The notes beneath the pieces are model-generated. The model ran no database searches. It was not told the origin of the DNA and saw only the letters and a list, made by a program, of their open reading frames with translations. Positions 1 to 8,044 of a DNA stretch of 18,301 nucleotides are shown one piece after another. The stretch lies in the NCBI GenBank assembly GCA_902797705.1, contig CADBTX010000045.1:1-18301 (forward strand). The letters are read 5' to 3'. Position numbers and translations under genes: made by a program. Every line of letters starts with the position of its first letter. The first letter of the stretch is position 1. The stretch is from an uncultured Lachnospiraceae bacterium. GTDB lineage: Bacteria; Bacillota; Clostridia; Lachnospirales; Lachnospiraceae.

Positions 1-1580
1 AGCTCTTCCACCACATCATTTGCGTCTGTATCAACGTCTCCGTCCTTCGCCGTGGTGCTCATGAGTCTGGGATCCTTTATTATGTCCTGGTTTACATAAA
101 AATTCTCTGCTGTAAGGTAATAATAGGTGGGGTTAGAAGGGTCCGTCACAGCTGTACTGAAATACTGGGTGTCTTCACCGGTGTAGGGATTGATATCATT
201 CAGTTTTCCGTCCTTATCCTGCCACTGGTAGAAGGATACATCCATAGGATCGCCGTTTAAGTTTTCTCCGGTATTCTCTGTTTTATTGAACCTGAAAGCA
301 AACTCCCTTACCCACTGGTTTAATTGGGACATGTAATAGGGTATGCCCTGATAGTCAACGGAATTACCCACTCTCACCTTTTCTCCGGGATGCTTGCTGG
401 GATCATTTCCGGGGCTCATATTAAAGGTCACATTGTAAGTTCCGGCAACGCTGTCCTTGTCCACGCTGAAAGATCCGTAGCTGTATTCGTAGCCCCCCAC
501 ATTGACTATTCCCGATGAAGGGATATTGAGCTTGGAGATATATTCTTCCAGGGTACTGCCTTCCGGAGCCTCATGGCTTACCGTTACGCTGTTGGTTGTA
601 ACCTCACACTCCTCACCTTTGAAATTCTCATTATTATTGCCGTCCCTGAGCTCGATAAGAGATTTTAAGCTTCCGGAAAGATTGTCCGCCAGTACGCTGA
701 AGGGTGAAAGGGTATCCTTCCATCGGATGTCATAGAGACCATCCACATCACACATATTGTGGCGTTCCGTATTTTCCTTCCGCCCTATAAGCTCCAGGGT
801 ATTATAGTCATAATTGCTGACAAGGGTATTTCCGTTGCTTATCTTCACGGTAAAGCGGTTGGCCCCGGTGGGATTGTTGTTATCAGCTTCGTTCAGCACC
901 GGAACCTCGGAAACCTCCACATCCACGATCTTTGAAAGCTCGTCCACGAGAAGCGCCCTTTTATCCCTGAGTTCATTGGCCTTAGGACCTGCGAGTTCGA
1001 TAAGGTTGATCTGCTTATTAAGCGCCGCTATCTCTTCCGCAATGGTATTGATCCTCTCAACTGTGGTCTTCACTTCTTCGTTGATGGACTGCTGCTCGCC
1101 CTTCAGATTCTCTGCCATGGTCCTGAAATATTCCGTCAGGGTCTGGGCATTTCCTATGAAAGCGGTCCTCGTGGAGGTCTGGCCGGGATTCTTTGCCAGC
1201 TCTTCAAGACCGTTATAGAAATTGTTATAAATAGTGGAAAAGCCATTGACGGTAGAACTGTCCTCAAAGAATTTCTCGATCCTTATCATATGGGACTCGT
1301 GGGTTTCATAACGTCCCACATCAGACTGGTTCGCCCAGTACTTTCCGTCAAGGAAATCATTTCTGTACTGATCGATGGCCTTAACCTTGACTCCCGTTCC
1401 CTGCATACCGTAACTGGTATAGGTACGGAGAGCATCGGAGGCCTTTCTCTCGGCGTACTGCCTGGTGTATCCCTCTGTCTCGACATTTGCCACGTTATTT
1501 GCAACGGTATTTTCAGCCACCTGATATGCGGTAAGGCCTGAATATCCGATCATAAGTCCGAAAAATTGTGAAGTGCCCAT
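1..1580 (-). CDS. flgK: Flagellar hook-associated protein FlgK, second copy (3' end cut by window)
   Basis: Open reading frame on the minus strand from ATG at 1580 to the window edge, 526 complete codons and no stop, so the C-terminus is missing. The N-terminus has the FlgK/rod-hook signature (GLMIGYSGLTAYQ, then NNVANVETEGYTRQ, residues about 8-42), followed by FLDGKYW and long helical segments typical of the FlgK D1 domain (NTIAEEIAALNKQINLIE). FlgK forms the first junction ring between hook and filament and is exported by the flagellar type III system. An AGGAGG ribosome binding site lies 7 bases before the ATG. It follows another complete flgK after 59 bases and shares little identity with it beyond the family motifs, so it is a diverged paralog rather than a recent duplicate. 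Family assignment is secure; how work is divided between the two copies is unknown. Confidence 0.93.
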   Translation of the reverse strand, partial: MGTSQFFGLMIGYSGLTAYQVAENTVANNVANVETEGYTRQYAERKASDALRTYTSYGMQGTGVKVKAIDQYRNDFLDGKYWANQSDVGRYETHESHMIRIEKFFEDSSTVNGFSTIYNNFYNGLEELAKNPGQTSTRTAFIGNAQTLTEYFRTMAENLKGEQQSINEEVKTTVERINTIAEEIAALNKQINLIELAGPKANELRDKRALLVDELSKIVDVEVSEVPVLNEADNNNPTGANRFTVKISNGNTLVSNYDYNTLELIGRKENTERHNMCDVDGLYDIRWKDTLSPFSVLADNLSGSLKSLIELRDGNNNENFKGEECEVTTNSVTVSHEAPEGSTLEEYISKLNIPSSGIVNVGGYEYSYGSFSVDKDSVAGTYNVTFNMSPGNDPSKHPGEKVRVGNSVDYQGIPYYMSQLNQWVREFAFRFNKTENTGENLNGDPMDVSFYQWQDKDGKLNDINPYTGEDTQYFSTAVTDPSNPTYYYLTAENFYVNQDIIKDPRLMSTTAKDGDVDTDANDVVEE

Positions 1581-1616
1581 AAATGAACCTCCTGCGCTTA
1601 TTTAATGCCCTCTCTT

Positions 1617-1641
1617 AAGGCCGTCTCCCCGAGAAGCCCTT
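1617..1641 (-). other. Small hairpin between the two flgK genes
   Basis: The 59-base gap between the two flgK genes contains nested inverted repeats: AAGG/CCTT (1617-1620 with 1638-1641) enclosing TCTC/GAGA (1624-1627 with 1631-1634). The outer arm overlaps the stop codon of the upstream flgK. No T-run follows, so it is not a standard terminator. It could adjust mRNA stability or the relative output of the two copies. That role is inference. Confidence 0.3.
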
Positions 1642-3343
1642 AGGTAAGGGAGGTAAGAAGGGTATCCAGCATGCTGTTTATAGTATTGATGTAACGGCTG
1701 TTGGCGTTATAAGCATTCTGGAATCTTATCATCTTTGTAAGTTCCTCGTTGTCGGAAACGCCCACTACCTGCTGTCTGGAATTCTCTATATTGAGAACCG
1801 ATGCCTCCTGCCCCATGGATACGCTTCTGTAGGTATTTCCGTAGTTGGCATACTGGTTAACGATATTTATGTAGTAGTTCTCGTAACCGAACTTCGTTAT
1901 GGTATTGGGATTTAAGGTCTCCTTATGAGCATCATCATAGAAGATATCCGCAAGTTTCTTCGCCGTCTCATAGTCCACGGTCTGATCATTCTTTATGAAA
2001 CCGTTATTCATGAGACTCGGCTGACGGAGAAGATCCTTATTTATCATGAGATTGGCAATGGTGAAGGTCGCGTTCACATACTCATTTCCGTCTATGGACT
2101 TGTCCAGTTCCTTTGCCTCGATATCACTGCTGGTGGTAGCAGTAGTATAATCGGTTTTGGTCTCCGAATTATGGGCGGTTATCCTCGTAAAAAGCTCCGG
2201 TGATCCATTGGTATGATCATTGGTGAGAAGATCATTTATGGAGGTGGTGATATCATGGATCAGGTTGTCAAACTCCGCCTGAACCTCTGAAATATTGAAG
2301 CCCGCAGGTCCCACAAAGGAAACCTTTCCGGGTTCTCCATAGGCTTCAAAGGAGATCTTTCCCTGCAGCTGGTCAGAGTCAAAATTGGGATCGGGATAAG
2401 ATGATGCCTCCAGATCCTTCCAGGTACCGGGCTTATAACCCCTTGAGAAATAAAGAGCCTTCAGTGATCCGTTGTCGGAGCCGATGTCCGCATTTATAGG
2501 CTGGGTCAGGTTGAAGACCTTCTGATTATTGTATCTTTCCCAGGCCGGAGTAACGAATCCGCTCTCCTCGTCTCCGGGGAGGAGGGCAGCCACCATGGGA
2601 TTGGTATCATCCTCATCCACCAGTGTCACGCCCTCAAAGAAGACCTTGACCCTTCCCTGCATATCCTCTCTGTAATCAATACGGCCGTATGCTGAAAGTT
2701 CGTCCAGTATCTGATCCCTGGCGTCCCTGAGATCATTGGGGCTCTCGATGCCGCTGACCTCGTATGCCGTGATCTTTACATTGAGATCCGCTATCTGCTT
2801 GGCATATTCATTTATCTTATCAACCTGATCCTTTATCTGCTGATTCAGATTCTCCTGATAAGTCCGAAGATCCGAATATACTGCGTTGGCCCTGTCAAGG
2901 AACTGGGAAGCGGTGCTGACAAGAGCCGCCTGCACAGTGGCGTCCGCAGGGGACTTGGACAGGTTTTCAAGAGCATCACGAAGATTCTGGAGGGATACCT
3001 GAAACTCGGTCCCTTCTGTCTCTCCGAATAAGGTATTTACTTCCGAAACTGCTTCATAGCTGGTGGTATAATAGGCTGATCTGCCTGACTCCGTCCTGTA
3101 CTGCCTGTCAAGGAATTCATCCCTTACCGCACGTACATCGGTATATGCTACGCCAAGTCCGGACTGCAGGGTATTGTTATAGGACTCACCTATCTTTATA
3201 AGTTCCCTGTTGCCCTGTAATACCTGCTGCCTGGTATAGCCGGTGGTATCTATATTGGCAAGATTGTGTGCTGTTGTATTCAGCGCGTTCTGGCTTGTCT
3301 GCAAGCCGGATGCACCGACATAAAGAGCGCTCATAAGCGGCAT
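1640..3343 (-). CDS. flgK: Flagellar hook-associated protein FlgK, first copy
   Basis: Complete 567-residue protein. The N-terminus has the flagellar rod/hook motif (ALYVGASGLQTSQNALNTTA, then HNLANIDTTGYTRQ, residues 6-39), and the C-terminus ends in the FlgK signature (MIRFQNAYNANSRYINTINS, then MLDTLLTSL). Both ends form the coiled-coil D0/D1 core that assembles into the hook-filament junction; the middle (about residues 230-420) is the variable surface domain. An AAGGTG ribosome binding site lies 5 bases before the ATG at 3343. FlgN, encoded 36 bases upstream, is the expected export chaperone. The length fits Gram-positive FlgK proteins. It is followed directly by a second flgK-like gene, so two junction proteins may be made from one transcript. 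Both ends of the family are present, so the assignment is firm. Confidence 0.95.
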   Translation of the reverse strand: MPLMSALYVGASGLQTSQNALNTTAHNLANIDTTGYTRQQVLQGNRELIKIGESYNNTLQSGLGVAYTDVRAVRDEFLDRQYRTESGRSAYYTTSYEAVSEVNTLFGETEGTEFQVSLQNLRDALENLSKSPADATVQAALVSTASQFLDRANAVYSDLRTYQENLNQQIKDQVDKINEYAKQIADLNVKITAYEVSGIESPNDLRDARDQILDELSAYGRIDYREDMQGRVKVFFEGVTLVDEDDTNPMVAALLPGDEESGFVTPAWERYNNQKVFNLTQPINADIGSDNGSLKALYFSRGYKPGTWKDLEASSYPDPNFDSDQLQGKISFEAYGEPGKVSFVGPAGFNISEVQAEFDNLIHDITTSINDLLTNDHTNGSPELFTRITAHNSETKTDYTTATTSSDIEAKELDKSIDGNEYVNATFTIANLMINKDLLRQPSLMNNGFIKNDQTVDYETAKKLADIFYDDAHKETLNPNTITKFGYENYYINIVNQYANYGNTYRSVSMGQEASVLNIENSRQQVVGVSDNEELTKMIRFQNAYNANSRYINTINSMLDTLLTSLT

Positions 3344-3379
3344 ATGATCACCTTACACAACTTTCCGGCACTATGGCCT

Positions 3380-3898
3380 TCACTGTTTGGCATCAAAGCC
3401 GCCTTGGGCACTTCCTAAAACGCTACCCGCATTGGATGCGTCCTTAGTGTAATTTCCTGTTTCCGGCGCTGTCCTCATTGCTTTAGCCAGCGACAGATTG
3501 AAATCGATCATGTCCAGGGACTGTCGGATCAGTTCGCGGTTCTGGTCATTTATCACCATCAGCTCACCGATTGTGGCTTTGAGCCGGTCGTGAACATTTC
3601 CTAAATCTTCACGTTCCTTGGGTCTTTTCCCGAGTACCTCTTCGAGATACGAAAGCTTCAAAGTCTTAACATCCGTGTTAAGCACATTGGCGATGTCTTC
3701 CATCACCGACTGCCGTTTCTGTTCCAGTGCTGCAACTTCATCGACAATCAACTGTTCCTCATCCGTGATCTTTTGAAGTTTCTGAATATCCCCTTCGATT
3801 ATGACGGGGGTTTTCTGTTTCGATAGTTCGAGAAGGTCCTTGTATTTTTCTTCTTCCGCATCCAGGATGTGGATAAGTTCTTCCATCAGGCTAGCCAA
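3380..3898 (-). CDS. flgN: FlgN-family flagellar export chaperone, TTG start
   Basis: 172-residue, mostly helical protein with the FlgN pattern: N-terminal helix EELIHILDAEEEKYKDLLEL, a charged central coiled coil, and NDQNRELIRQSLDMIDFNLS (about residues 117-136), which matches the FlgN-type substrate-binding helix. FlgN binds the C-termini of FlgK and FlgL in the cytoplasm and delivers them to the flagellar export gate. The gene lies between flgM and flgK, 27 bases after the former. The preferred start is TTG at 3898, because the only nearby Shine-Dalgarno-like sequence (AGAGAGG) lies 9 bases before it. The ATG four codons later (3886) would be 21 bases away. The last 30 residues are Gly/Ala/Asn-rich and look unstructured. 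Sequence conservation in FlgN is low, so the call rests on length, helix pattern and context together. Confidence 0.88.
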   Translation of the reverse strand: MASLMEELIHILDAEEEKYKDLLELSKQKTPVIIEGDIQKLQKITDEEQLIVDEVAALEQKRQSVMEDIANVLNTDVKTLKLSYLEEVLGKRPKEREDLGNVHDRLKATIGELMVINDQNRELIRQSLDMIDFNLSLAKAMRTAPETGNYTKDASNAGSVLGSAQGGFDAKQ

Positions 3899-3925
3899 CT
3901 GAAACTACCTCTCTGAATCAGGACA

Positions 3926-4198
3926 TTAAAGTCCGAGCTTTTCCATGAGCTTCTCAGCAAAGCTCTCACCGGATACATCATAATTACCGGCCTTGATCTG
4001 TTCCTTTAACGGAGCCGTTTTTTCATAACGGATATCATCCGCGTCCTTAACAGCCTGCTTAGCTATCTGAAAACTCTTTCCGATCCCGGATATTTCCACG
4101 GAATCTCTGCCATAGCTGGTCTGAGATACGGCTGCCGTCTTCCTTTTCGGCTGTGTCCCGTATACGTTCTGAATTGCTGATAATGTATCTATGCGCAT
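3926..4198 (-). CDS. flgM: Anti-sigma-28 factor FlgM
   Basis: 90-residue protein beginning MRIDTLSAIQNVYG, with the linker RDSVEISGIGKSFQIAKQAV and a C-terminal helical half (KEQIKAGNYDVSGESFAEKL, residues about 65-84). That is the FlgM layout, in which the C-terminal half binds and holds the flagellar sigma factor (sigma-28/SigD) in the cytoplasm until the hook is finished. A GGAGGA ribosome binding site precedes the ATG. It is the first gene of the flgM-flgN-flgK-flgK unit, and a near-consensus sigma-28 promoter lies about 72 bases upstream of its start. FlgM would therefore be made in proportion to the activity of its own target, the classic feedback. Length, position and composition all agree. 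Confidence 0.92.
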   Translation of the reverse strand: MRIDTLSAIQNVYGTQPKRKTAAVSQTSYGRDSVEISGIGKSFQIAKQAVKDADDIRYEKTAPLKEQIKAGNYDVSGESFAEKLMEKLGL

Positions 4199-4269
4199 GC
4201 CGACTCCTCCTTTCCCTGTCGTTTGCTCCCGCAGCGTCCGTGCCGCAGGCTTAACTATCTACATTAAGT

Positions 4270-4296
4270 TTATCGGACTTTTTCTGTTTAACTTTA
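4270..4296 (-). promoter_or_regulatory. Sigma-28 (SigD/FliA) promoter of the flgM operon
   Basis: Read on the minus strand, TAAAGTTA (4289-4296) is followed after exactly 11 bases by TCCGATAA (4270-4277). The consensus for flagellar sigma-28 promoters is TAAAGTTT-N11-GCCGATAA, so 7 of 8 bases match in each box with ideal spacing. Transcription should start near 4262, giving a leader of about 65 bases before flgM. The -35 box overlaps the second copy of a 9-bp direct repeat, AATCCTAAA (4302-4310 and 4293-4301 on the minus strand). Confidence 0.88.
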
Positions 4297-4313
4297 GGAT
4301 TTTTAGGATTTTT

Positions 4314-4335
4314 ATTGTACTAAAAATAATACAAT
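4314..4335. repeat. AT-rich inverted repeat between nrdG and the flgM promoter
   Basis: ATTGTA (4314-4319) and TACAAT (4330-4335) form a 6-bp dyad around a 10-base A/T spacer, touching the nrdG stop codon and lying 18 bases upstream of the sigma-28 -35 box. No T-run follows in the nrdG direction, so it is at best a weak terminator. It could also be an operator or upstream element for the flgM promoter. The structure is seen; the role is unknown. Confidence 0.3.
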
Positions 4336-4881
4336 CTATTTGATCTTCTCCCGCTCATTGTACTCCGACAGAACCGGTTCACCTTTTTTCAGGGATTCCT
4401 GAACGTCCAGCACCCGCTGATTTGCGCTGCCCCGGAATCTGAGTCCCAGATTCTTTTCTTCCGTATGGAATTCTCCGTCCACAAGTACATCCAGGAGCTT
4501 CAGCATGGGCAGTGTATCTTCGGTGTGGCATCGCCTGTTTTCCGGGTCATTCAGTTCCTCCCAGGTATAACCTGAATAGGACCATATGCTCTTCCCCGGA
4601 GCCTCCTCCCTGACCCTTTTAAGGAAGGGAAGCAATACCCTCTGGTTTTCAGGTTCAAAGGGTTCTCCCCCCAGAAGAGTAAGGCCCTCCACGAATCCTT
4701 CCTTAAGGGATGCTATTATGGCATCCTCCTCTTTTTCGGTGAATTCCTCCCCGAAATTAAAGTCCCAGGTCTCAGGCTGGAAGCAGTCCCTGCAGTGGTG
4801 GGTGCATCCCGAAACAAAAAGAGTGGTGCGGACACCCACTCCGTCCGCTATATCATAATATTTAATATTGCCGTAGTTCAT
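4336..4881 (-). CDS. nrdG: Anaerobic ribonucleoside-triphosphate reductase activating protein NrdG
   Basis: 181-residue radical-SAM activase. C26, C30 and C33 in SGCTHHCRDC provide the three cysteines that hold the [4Fe-4S] cluster, and the family opening MNYGNIKYYDIADGVGVRTT is present. TLLGGEPFEP (about residues 68-77) is the GGEP-type SAM-binding motif. NrdG uses SAM and an electron to make the glycyl radical on NrdD, allowing deoxynucleotide synthesis without oxygen. The usual partner nrdD is not in the window. A GGAGGGG ribosome binding site precedes the ATG. The gene starts 39 bases after the histidine kinase gene and is probably the last gene of that transcript, because the sigma-28 promoter for flgM follows. 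The C-terminal 25 residues beyond the core are Lys/Glu-rich. Confidence 0.94.
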   Translation of the reverse strand: MNYGNIKYYDIADGVGVRTTLFVSGCTHHCRDCFQPETWDFNFGEEFTEKEEDAIIASLKEGFVEGLTLLGGEPFEPENQRVLLPFLKRVREEAPGKSIWSYSGYTWEELNDPENRRCHTEDTLPMLKLLDVLVDGEFHTEEKNLGLRFRGSANQRVLDVQESLKKGEPVLSEYNEREKIK

Positions 4882-4920
4882 GTTATTCCCCTCCGATCCC
4901 CGGATTAAATATTTTTTTCC

Positions 4921-6351
4921 TTATAATTCCTCGTGGCTCTTTGGAAGGGTAAAGATAAACTCAGTACCGACGCCCTCCGTAGATATCACGTTTATATTCT
5001 CTTTATGGGCCTGGATTATCTCCTTAACTATGGATAGTCCCAGTCCTGTGCCCTTCTTATCCTTTCCTCTGGAAAGATCCGTTTTGTAGAACCTGTCAAA
5101 GATCTTGCCCACAGATTCCTTTGGGATACCGATGCCATGGTCCTTCACCGAGACAAAGATCTTTTCACTTTTTTCCGTAGTCTCTATCTTGATAATGGAA
5201 TTTGTGTGGGAAAACTTTATGGCGTTATCCAGAAGATTGTAGAGCACCTGCTGGATCTTGCTCATATCCGCTTTGACAAAGAGTTTTTCACCGGTGAGCA
5301 CCAGTTCTATGTTGATCTTCTTTGCCGTACAGGTGCCGCCGAAGGTCTCTGCAGTGCGCTTGATCACGGCGTTTATATCAAAATCCGAAGTCTCCAGTAC
5401 CATGGAGCCCCTGCTGGACAGGGTGTTCAGCTCCAGAAGTCCGTTAGTAAGCTTTGTCAGCCTGTCTGTCTCATTTGACACGATGGAGATATATTTCTCG
5501 TGCATCTCCGGGGGAATGGTACCGTCCAGCATGGCAGTGAGATAACCCTTTATGGAGGTAAGGGGAGACCGGAAATCATGGGATACATTGGCAATGAATT
5601 TCTTCTGGTTTTCTTCAGACTTTGCGATCTCGCTCGCCATATATTCCAGGGTTCCGGCCAGATACCCCATCTCGTCTCTTCGATGGGCCTCATTGGTACT
5701 GTATTTCATATTACCCTTTGCATATTCCTCCGCCGCGGTGGTGATGCGGTTAAGGGGAACATATACAAAGACGGTGAATCCGAGGAGGATGAGGAGAGAG
5801 AACAGAAGTATCTTTCCCGTGGTGAGATACACGATGTTCAATATCTCATTCCTTGAAGCCAGGATGGACTTCATGGACTGGTGTATGACCACATAACCTA
5901 TGACCTTGAAATTGGAAGTGATGGGATAATATACACTTAAGGCCTCCTCCTTGAAAGCACCGTAAAAATTACCGGTCATATAATATCCACCGGAACGCGC
6001 CGGATTGAAATCCACATATACCGGCGTATCCGTTCTTCCGTTAGGCCGTCTGGAGTCAAAGAGAACCTTTCCCTCATTATTGATTATCCATATCTCGGCG
6101 GAAATATAGGTGTCAATAGCCTTAAGCTGCATCTGCGCACGGTTCTTTGCGGTCTCGTCCTTGTCGTAGATCTGTACCGCATAATTTGTCGCTATTAGGC
6201 TGGCCTCCCTGTAGAGGGAGGAAGCCGCTCTGTCCGTAAGATGCTGCAGTGTCCTGCGGCTGGTGAAGGTAGCTATCAATACAACGGAAGCTATTCCGAA
6301 AAGCAGGTAGATTATAAGAAACTTTAGATAGAGGGTGCGTCGCATCTTCAT
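4921..6351 (-). CDS. Membrane sensor histidine kinase, no adjacent response regulator
   Basis: 476 residues. Membrane span at about 9-29, an extracytoplasmic sensor region about 30-175 (single-Cache-like in length and pattern; inference), a second span about 179-199, a HAMP-like linker about 200-250, then the kinase core. H-box SHDFRSP with the phospho-acceptor H258, N-box YNLLDNAIKF (371-380), G1 box DHGIGIP (404-410), F-box FDRFYK (418-423) and G2 box GTGLGLS (434-440) are all intact, so the enzyme should be active. GAGGTG lies 7 bases before the first of two possible ATGs (6351 and 6345). It starts 20 bases after the aminotransferase gene and looks co-transcribed with it. Sensor kinases of this class normally pair with an OmpR-type regulator, but none is encoded here, so partner and signal are unknown. 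Confidence 0.93.
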   Translation of the reverse strand: MKMRRTLYLKFLIIYLLFGIASVVLIATFTSRRTLQHLTDRAASSLYREASLIATNYAVQIYDKDETAKNRAQMQLKAIDTYISAEIWIINNEGKVLFDSRRPNGRTDTPVYVDFNPARSGGYYMTGNFYGAFKEEALSVYYPITSNFKVIGYVVIHQSMKSILASRNEILNIVYLTTGKILLFSLLILLGFTVFVYVPLNRITTAAEEYAKGNMKYSTNEAHRRDEMGYLAGTLEYMASEIAKSEENQKKFIANVSHDFRSPLTSIKGYLTAMLDGTIPPEMHEKYISIVSNETDRLTKLTNGLLELNTLSSRGSMVLETSDFDINAVIKRTAETFGGTCTAKKINIELVLTGEKLFVKADMSKIQQVLYNLLDNAIKFSHTNSIIKIETTEKSEKIFVSVKDHGIGIPKESVGKIFDRFYKTDLSRGKDKKGTGLGLSIVKEIIQAHKENINVISTEGVGTEFIFTLPKSHEEL

Positions 6352-6371
6352 ACTTACACCTCATCCGGCGC

Positions 6372-7550
6372 CTAGGGCGCCACCCTCTTATCACGGAGTT
6401 CGGAAATGAATTCCTTTATCCTCGAAAGAGCGATCTTCAGATTTTCAATTGAGTAGGCATAGGAGATCCTGACAAAACCCTCGCCGCATTCGCCGAAGGC
6501 CGTTCCGGGAACCACTGCCACCTTCTTGCTCTTTAAGAGCTCTGTGCAGAATTCTTCACTGCTCATGCCGAATTCCTTTATGCTGGGGAAAACATAGAAA
6601 GCGCCGTATGGCTCAAAGCATTTCAGCCCCATCTCCTTAAATTCGTTCATAAGGAAGCGGCGGCGCTCATTATAGGCGTCCCTCATTTCCCTGACGTCAT
6701 TCTCACCGTGGCGGAGAGCCTCCACCGCAGCATACTGGCTGGTGGTGGGAGCGCACATGATGCAGAACTGGTGGAGCTTCGTCATCTGGGCGCAGATATT
6801 TTCCGGAGCCAGGGCGTAACCAAGCCTCCAGCCAGTCATGGCATAGGCCTTGGAAAAACCGTTGATGTAAATCGTCCGTTCCTTCATTCCCGGGAAGGTG
6901 ATGATACTGACATGCTTCTCTTTATAGGAAAGCTCAGCGTATATCTCATCGCTTATGACATAGATATCATTTTTGATGATGATATCCACAAGTTTCCGGA
7001 GATCCTCCCTTTCCATAATGGCACCGGTGGGATTATTGGGATAGGGAAGCACCAGAAGTTTTGTCTTATCCGTAATGGCAGCTTCCAGTTCCCCGGGCTT
7101 CAGCCGGAACTCATTTTCCTCCTTCAGATTAATGACCACCGGCTTTCCCCCCGCCATAATGGTGCAGGGGATATAGGAAACGTAACTGGGTTCCGGTACT
7201 ATGACCTCATCTCCGGGATCCAGCAGTGCACGGCAGGCAAGGTCTATGGCCTCGGAGCCTCCTACTGTGATAAGGACCTCGTGAAGGGGATCATACTCTA
7301 CCCCCTGGGATCCCGCCACATATTTGACGATCTCCTTTCTCAGTTCCTTTAATCCCGCATTGGAAGTATAGAAGGTCCTGCCCTTTTCAAGGGAATAGAT
7401 GCCCTCATCCCTTATATGCCAGGGAGTATCAAAATCAGGCTCGCCCACTCCCAGACTGATGGCGTCCTTCATCTCATTTACTATGTCAAAAAATTTTCTG
7501 ATGCCGGAGGGCTTTAACTCCGTGACTCTTTTAGAGATCGGATCTGTCAT
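6372..7550 (-). CDS. alaT: Class I PLP-dependent aminotransferase, AlaT (YugH)-like
   Basis: 392 residues, full length for fold-type I aminotransferases. The PLP-binding lysine is K234 in GFSKAYAMTGWRLGY. N173 in YPNNPTGA, D201 and Y204 in SDEIYAEL hold the cofactor, and R361 in GFVRISYA should bind the substrate carboxylate. It transfers amino groups between an amino acid and a 2-oxoacid in the cytoplasm. The opening (ELKPSGIRKFFDIVNEMKDA) and its position directly after an Lrp-type gene resemble the Bacillus subtilis alaR-alaT (yugG-yugH) pair, in which AlaT makes alanine. Alanine is therefore the best guess, though aspartate or aromatic substrates cannot be excluded. The start codon overlaps the regulator's stop codon (ATGA), indicating translational coupling. 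The symbol rests on resemblance and context, not on an alignment. Confidence 0.9.
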   Translation of the reverse strand: MTDPISKRVTELKPSGIRKFFDIVNEMKDAISLGVGEPDFDTPWHIRDEGIYSLEKGRTFYTSNAGLKELRKEIVKYVAGSQGVEYDPLHEVLITVGGSEAIDLACRALLDPGDEVIVPEPSYVSYIPCTIMAGGKPVVINLKEENEFRLKPGELEAAITDKTKLLVLPYPNNPTGAIMEREDLRKLVDIIIKNDIYVISDEIYAELSYKEKHVSIITFPGMKERTIYINGFSKAYAMTGWRLGYALAPENICAQMTKLHQFCIMCAPTTSQYAAVEALRHGENDVREMRDAYNERRRFLMNEFKEMGLKCFEPYGAFYVFPSIKEFGMSSEEFCTELLKSKKVAVVPGTAFGECGEGFVRISYAYSIENLKIALSRIKEFISELRDKRVAP

Positions 7551-8044
7551 GGTGTTATAAGCTGCCTTTCATCTTCGTACTTTTTCGCAAGGATGGTCCC
7601 GTGGTCCTTGTAACGCCGTAAGATAAAGTGTGTGGCGCAGGAAAGCACGGCCTCCTGAGCAGAGAGCTTCTCCGTAACAAAGCGGGATATCTCCTTTAAT
7701 GTGCGGCCCTCGATGGTGATGAGCAGGTCGAAGCCTCCGGAGATAAGATAGACGCTGTTCACCTCTGCGAACTTGTATATCCTTTCCGCCACCACGTCAA
7801 AGCCCTGGCCTCTCTGGGGAGTACAGCGGACCTCGATAAGGGCAGTCACCGTCTGCTCGTCGGTCTTATCCCAGTCCACCAGGGTAAGATAACCGCAGAT
7901 GATCCCCTCCTTCTCCATCTCATTCATCTCATTCAGGATATCGGTCTGCTCCATTCCGAGACGGACCGCAAGCTCTCCTATGTCCACCCTGGCTTCATGT
8001 TCAATGGCTTTCAATATCCTTATCCGGCTTTCCTTCTTATCCAT
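7547..8044 (-). CDS. alaR: Lrp/AsnC-family transcriptional regulator, AlaR (YugG)-like
   Basis: 165 residues. The N-terminal winged helix-turn-helix spans about 1-60 (ILKAIEHEARVDIGELAVRL, then ILNEMNEMEKEGIICGY), and the ligand-binding RAM domain about 65-145 (TALIEVRC, YLISGGFDLLITIEGRTLKE). Proteins of this family form octamers that bind promoter DNA and respond to amino acids. Because its stop codon overlaps the start of the aminotransferase gene, control of that gene in response to its product is likely, as in the B. subtilis alaR-alaT pair. The start overlaps the last 8 bases of the AIR-synthase-like gene, with GGAG about 13 bases upstream. No obvious operator can be named, because there is no promoter immediately upstream. 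The symbol is by analogy. Confidence 0.9.
   Translation of the reverse strand: MDKKESRIRILKAIEHEARVDIGELAVRLGMEQTDILNEMNEMEKEGIICGYLTLVDWDKTDEQTVTALIEVRCTPQRGQGFDVVAERIYKFAEVNSVYLISGGFDLLITIEGRTLKEISRFVTEKLSAQEAVLSCATHFILRRYKDHGTILAKKYEDERQLITP

Noticed and set aside
814..1218. Long plus-strand open frames within the flagellar and surface-protein regions.
   Set aside because: They are antisense to well-supported genes, lack ribosome binding sites and have compositions expected from the reverse strand.
1617..1641. Terminator between the two flgK genes.
   Set aside because: The hairpin is short and has no T-run, so the two genes are probably co-transcribed.
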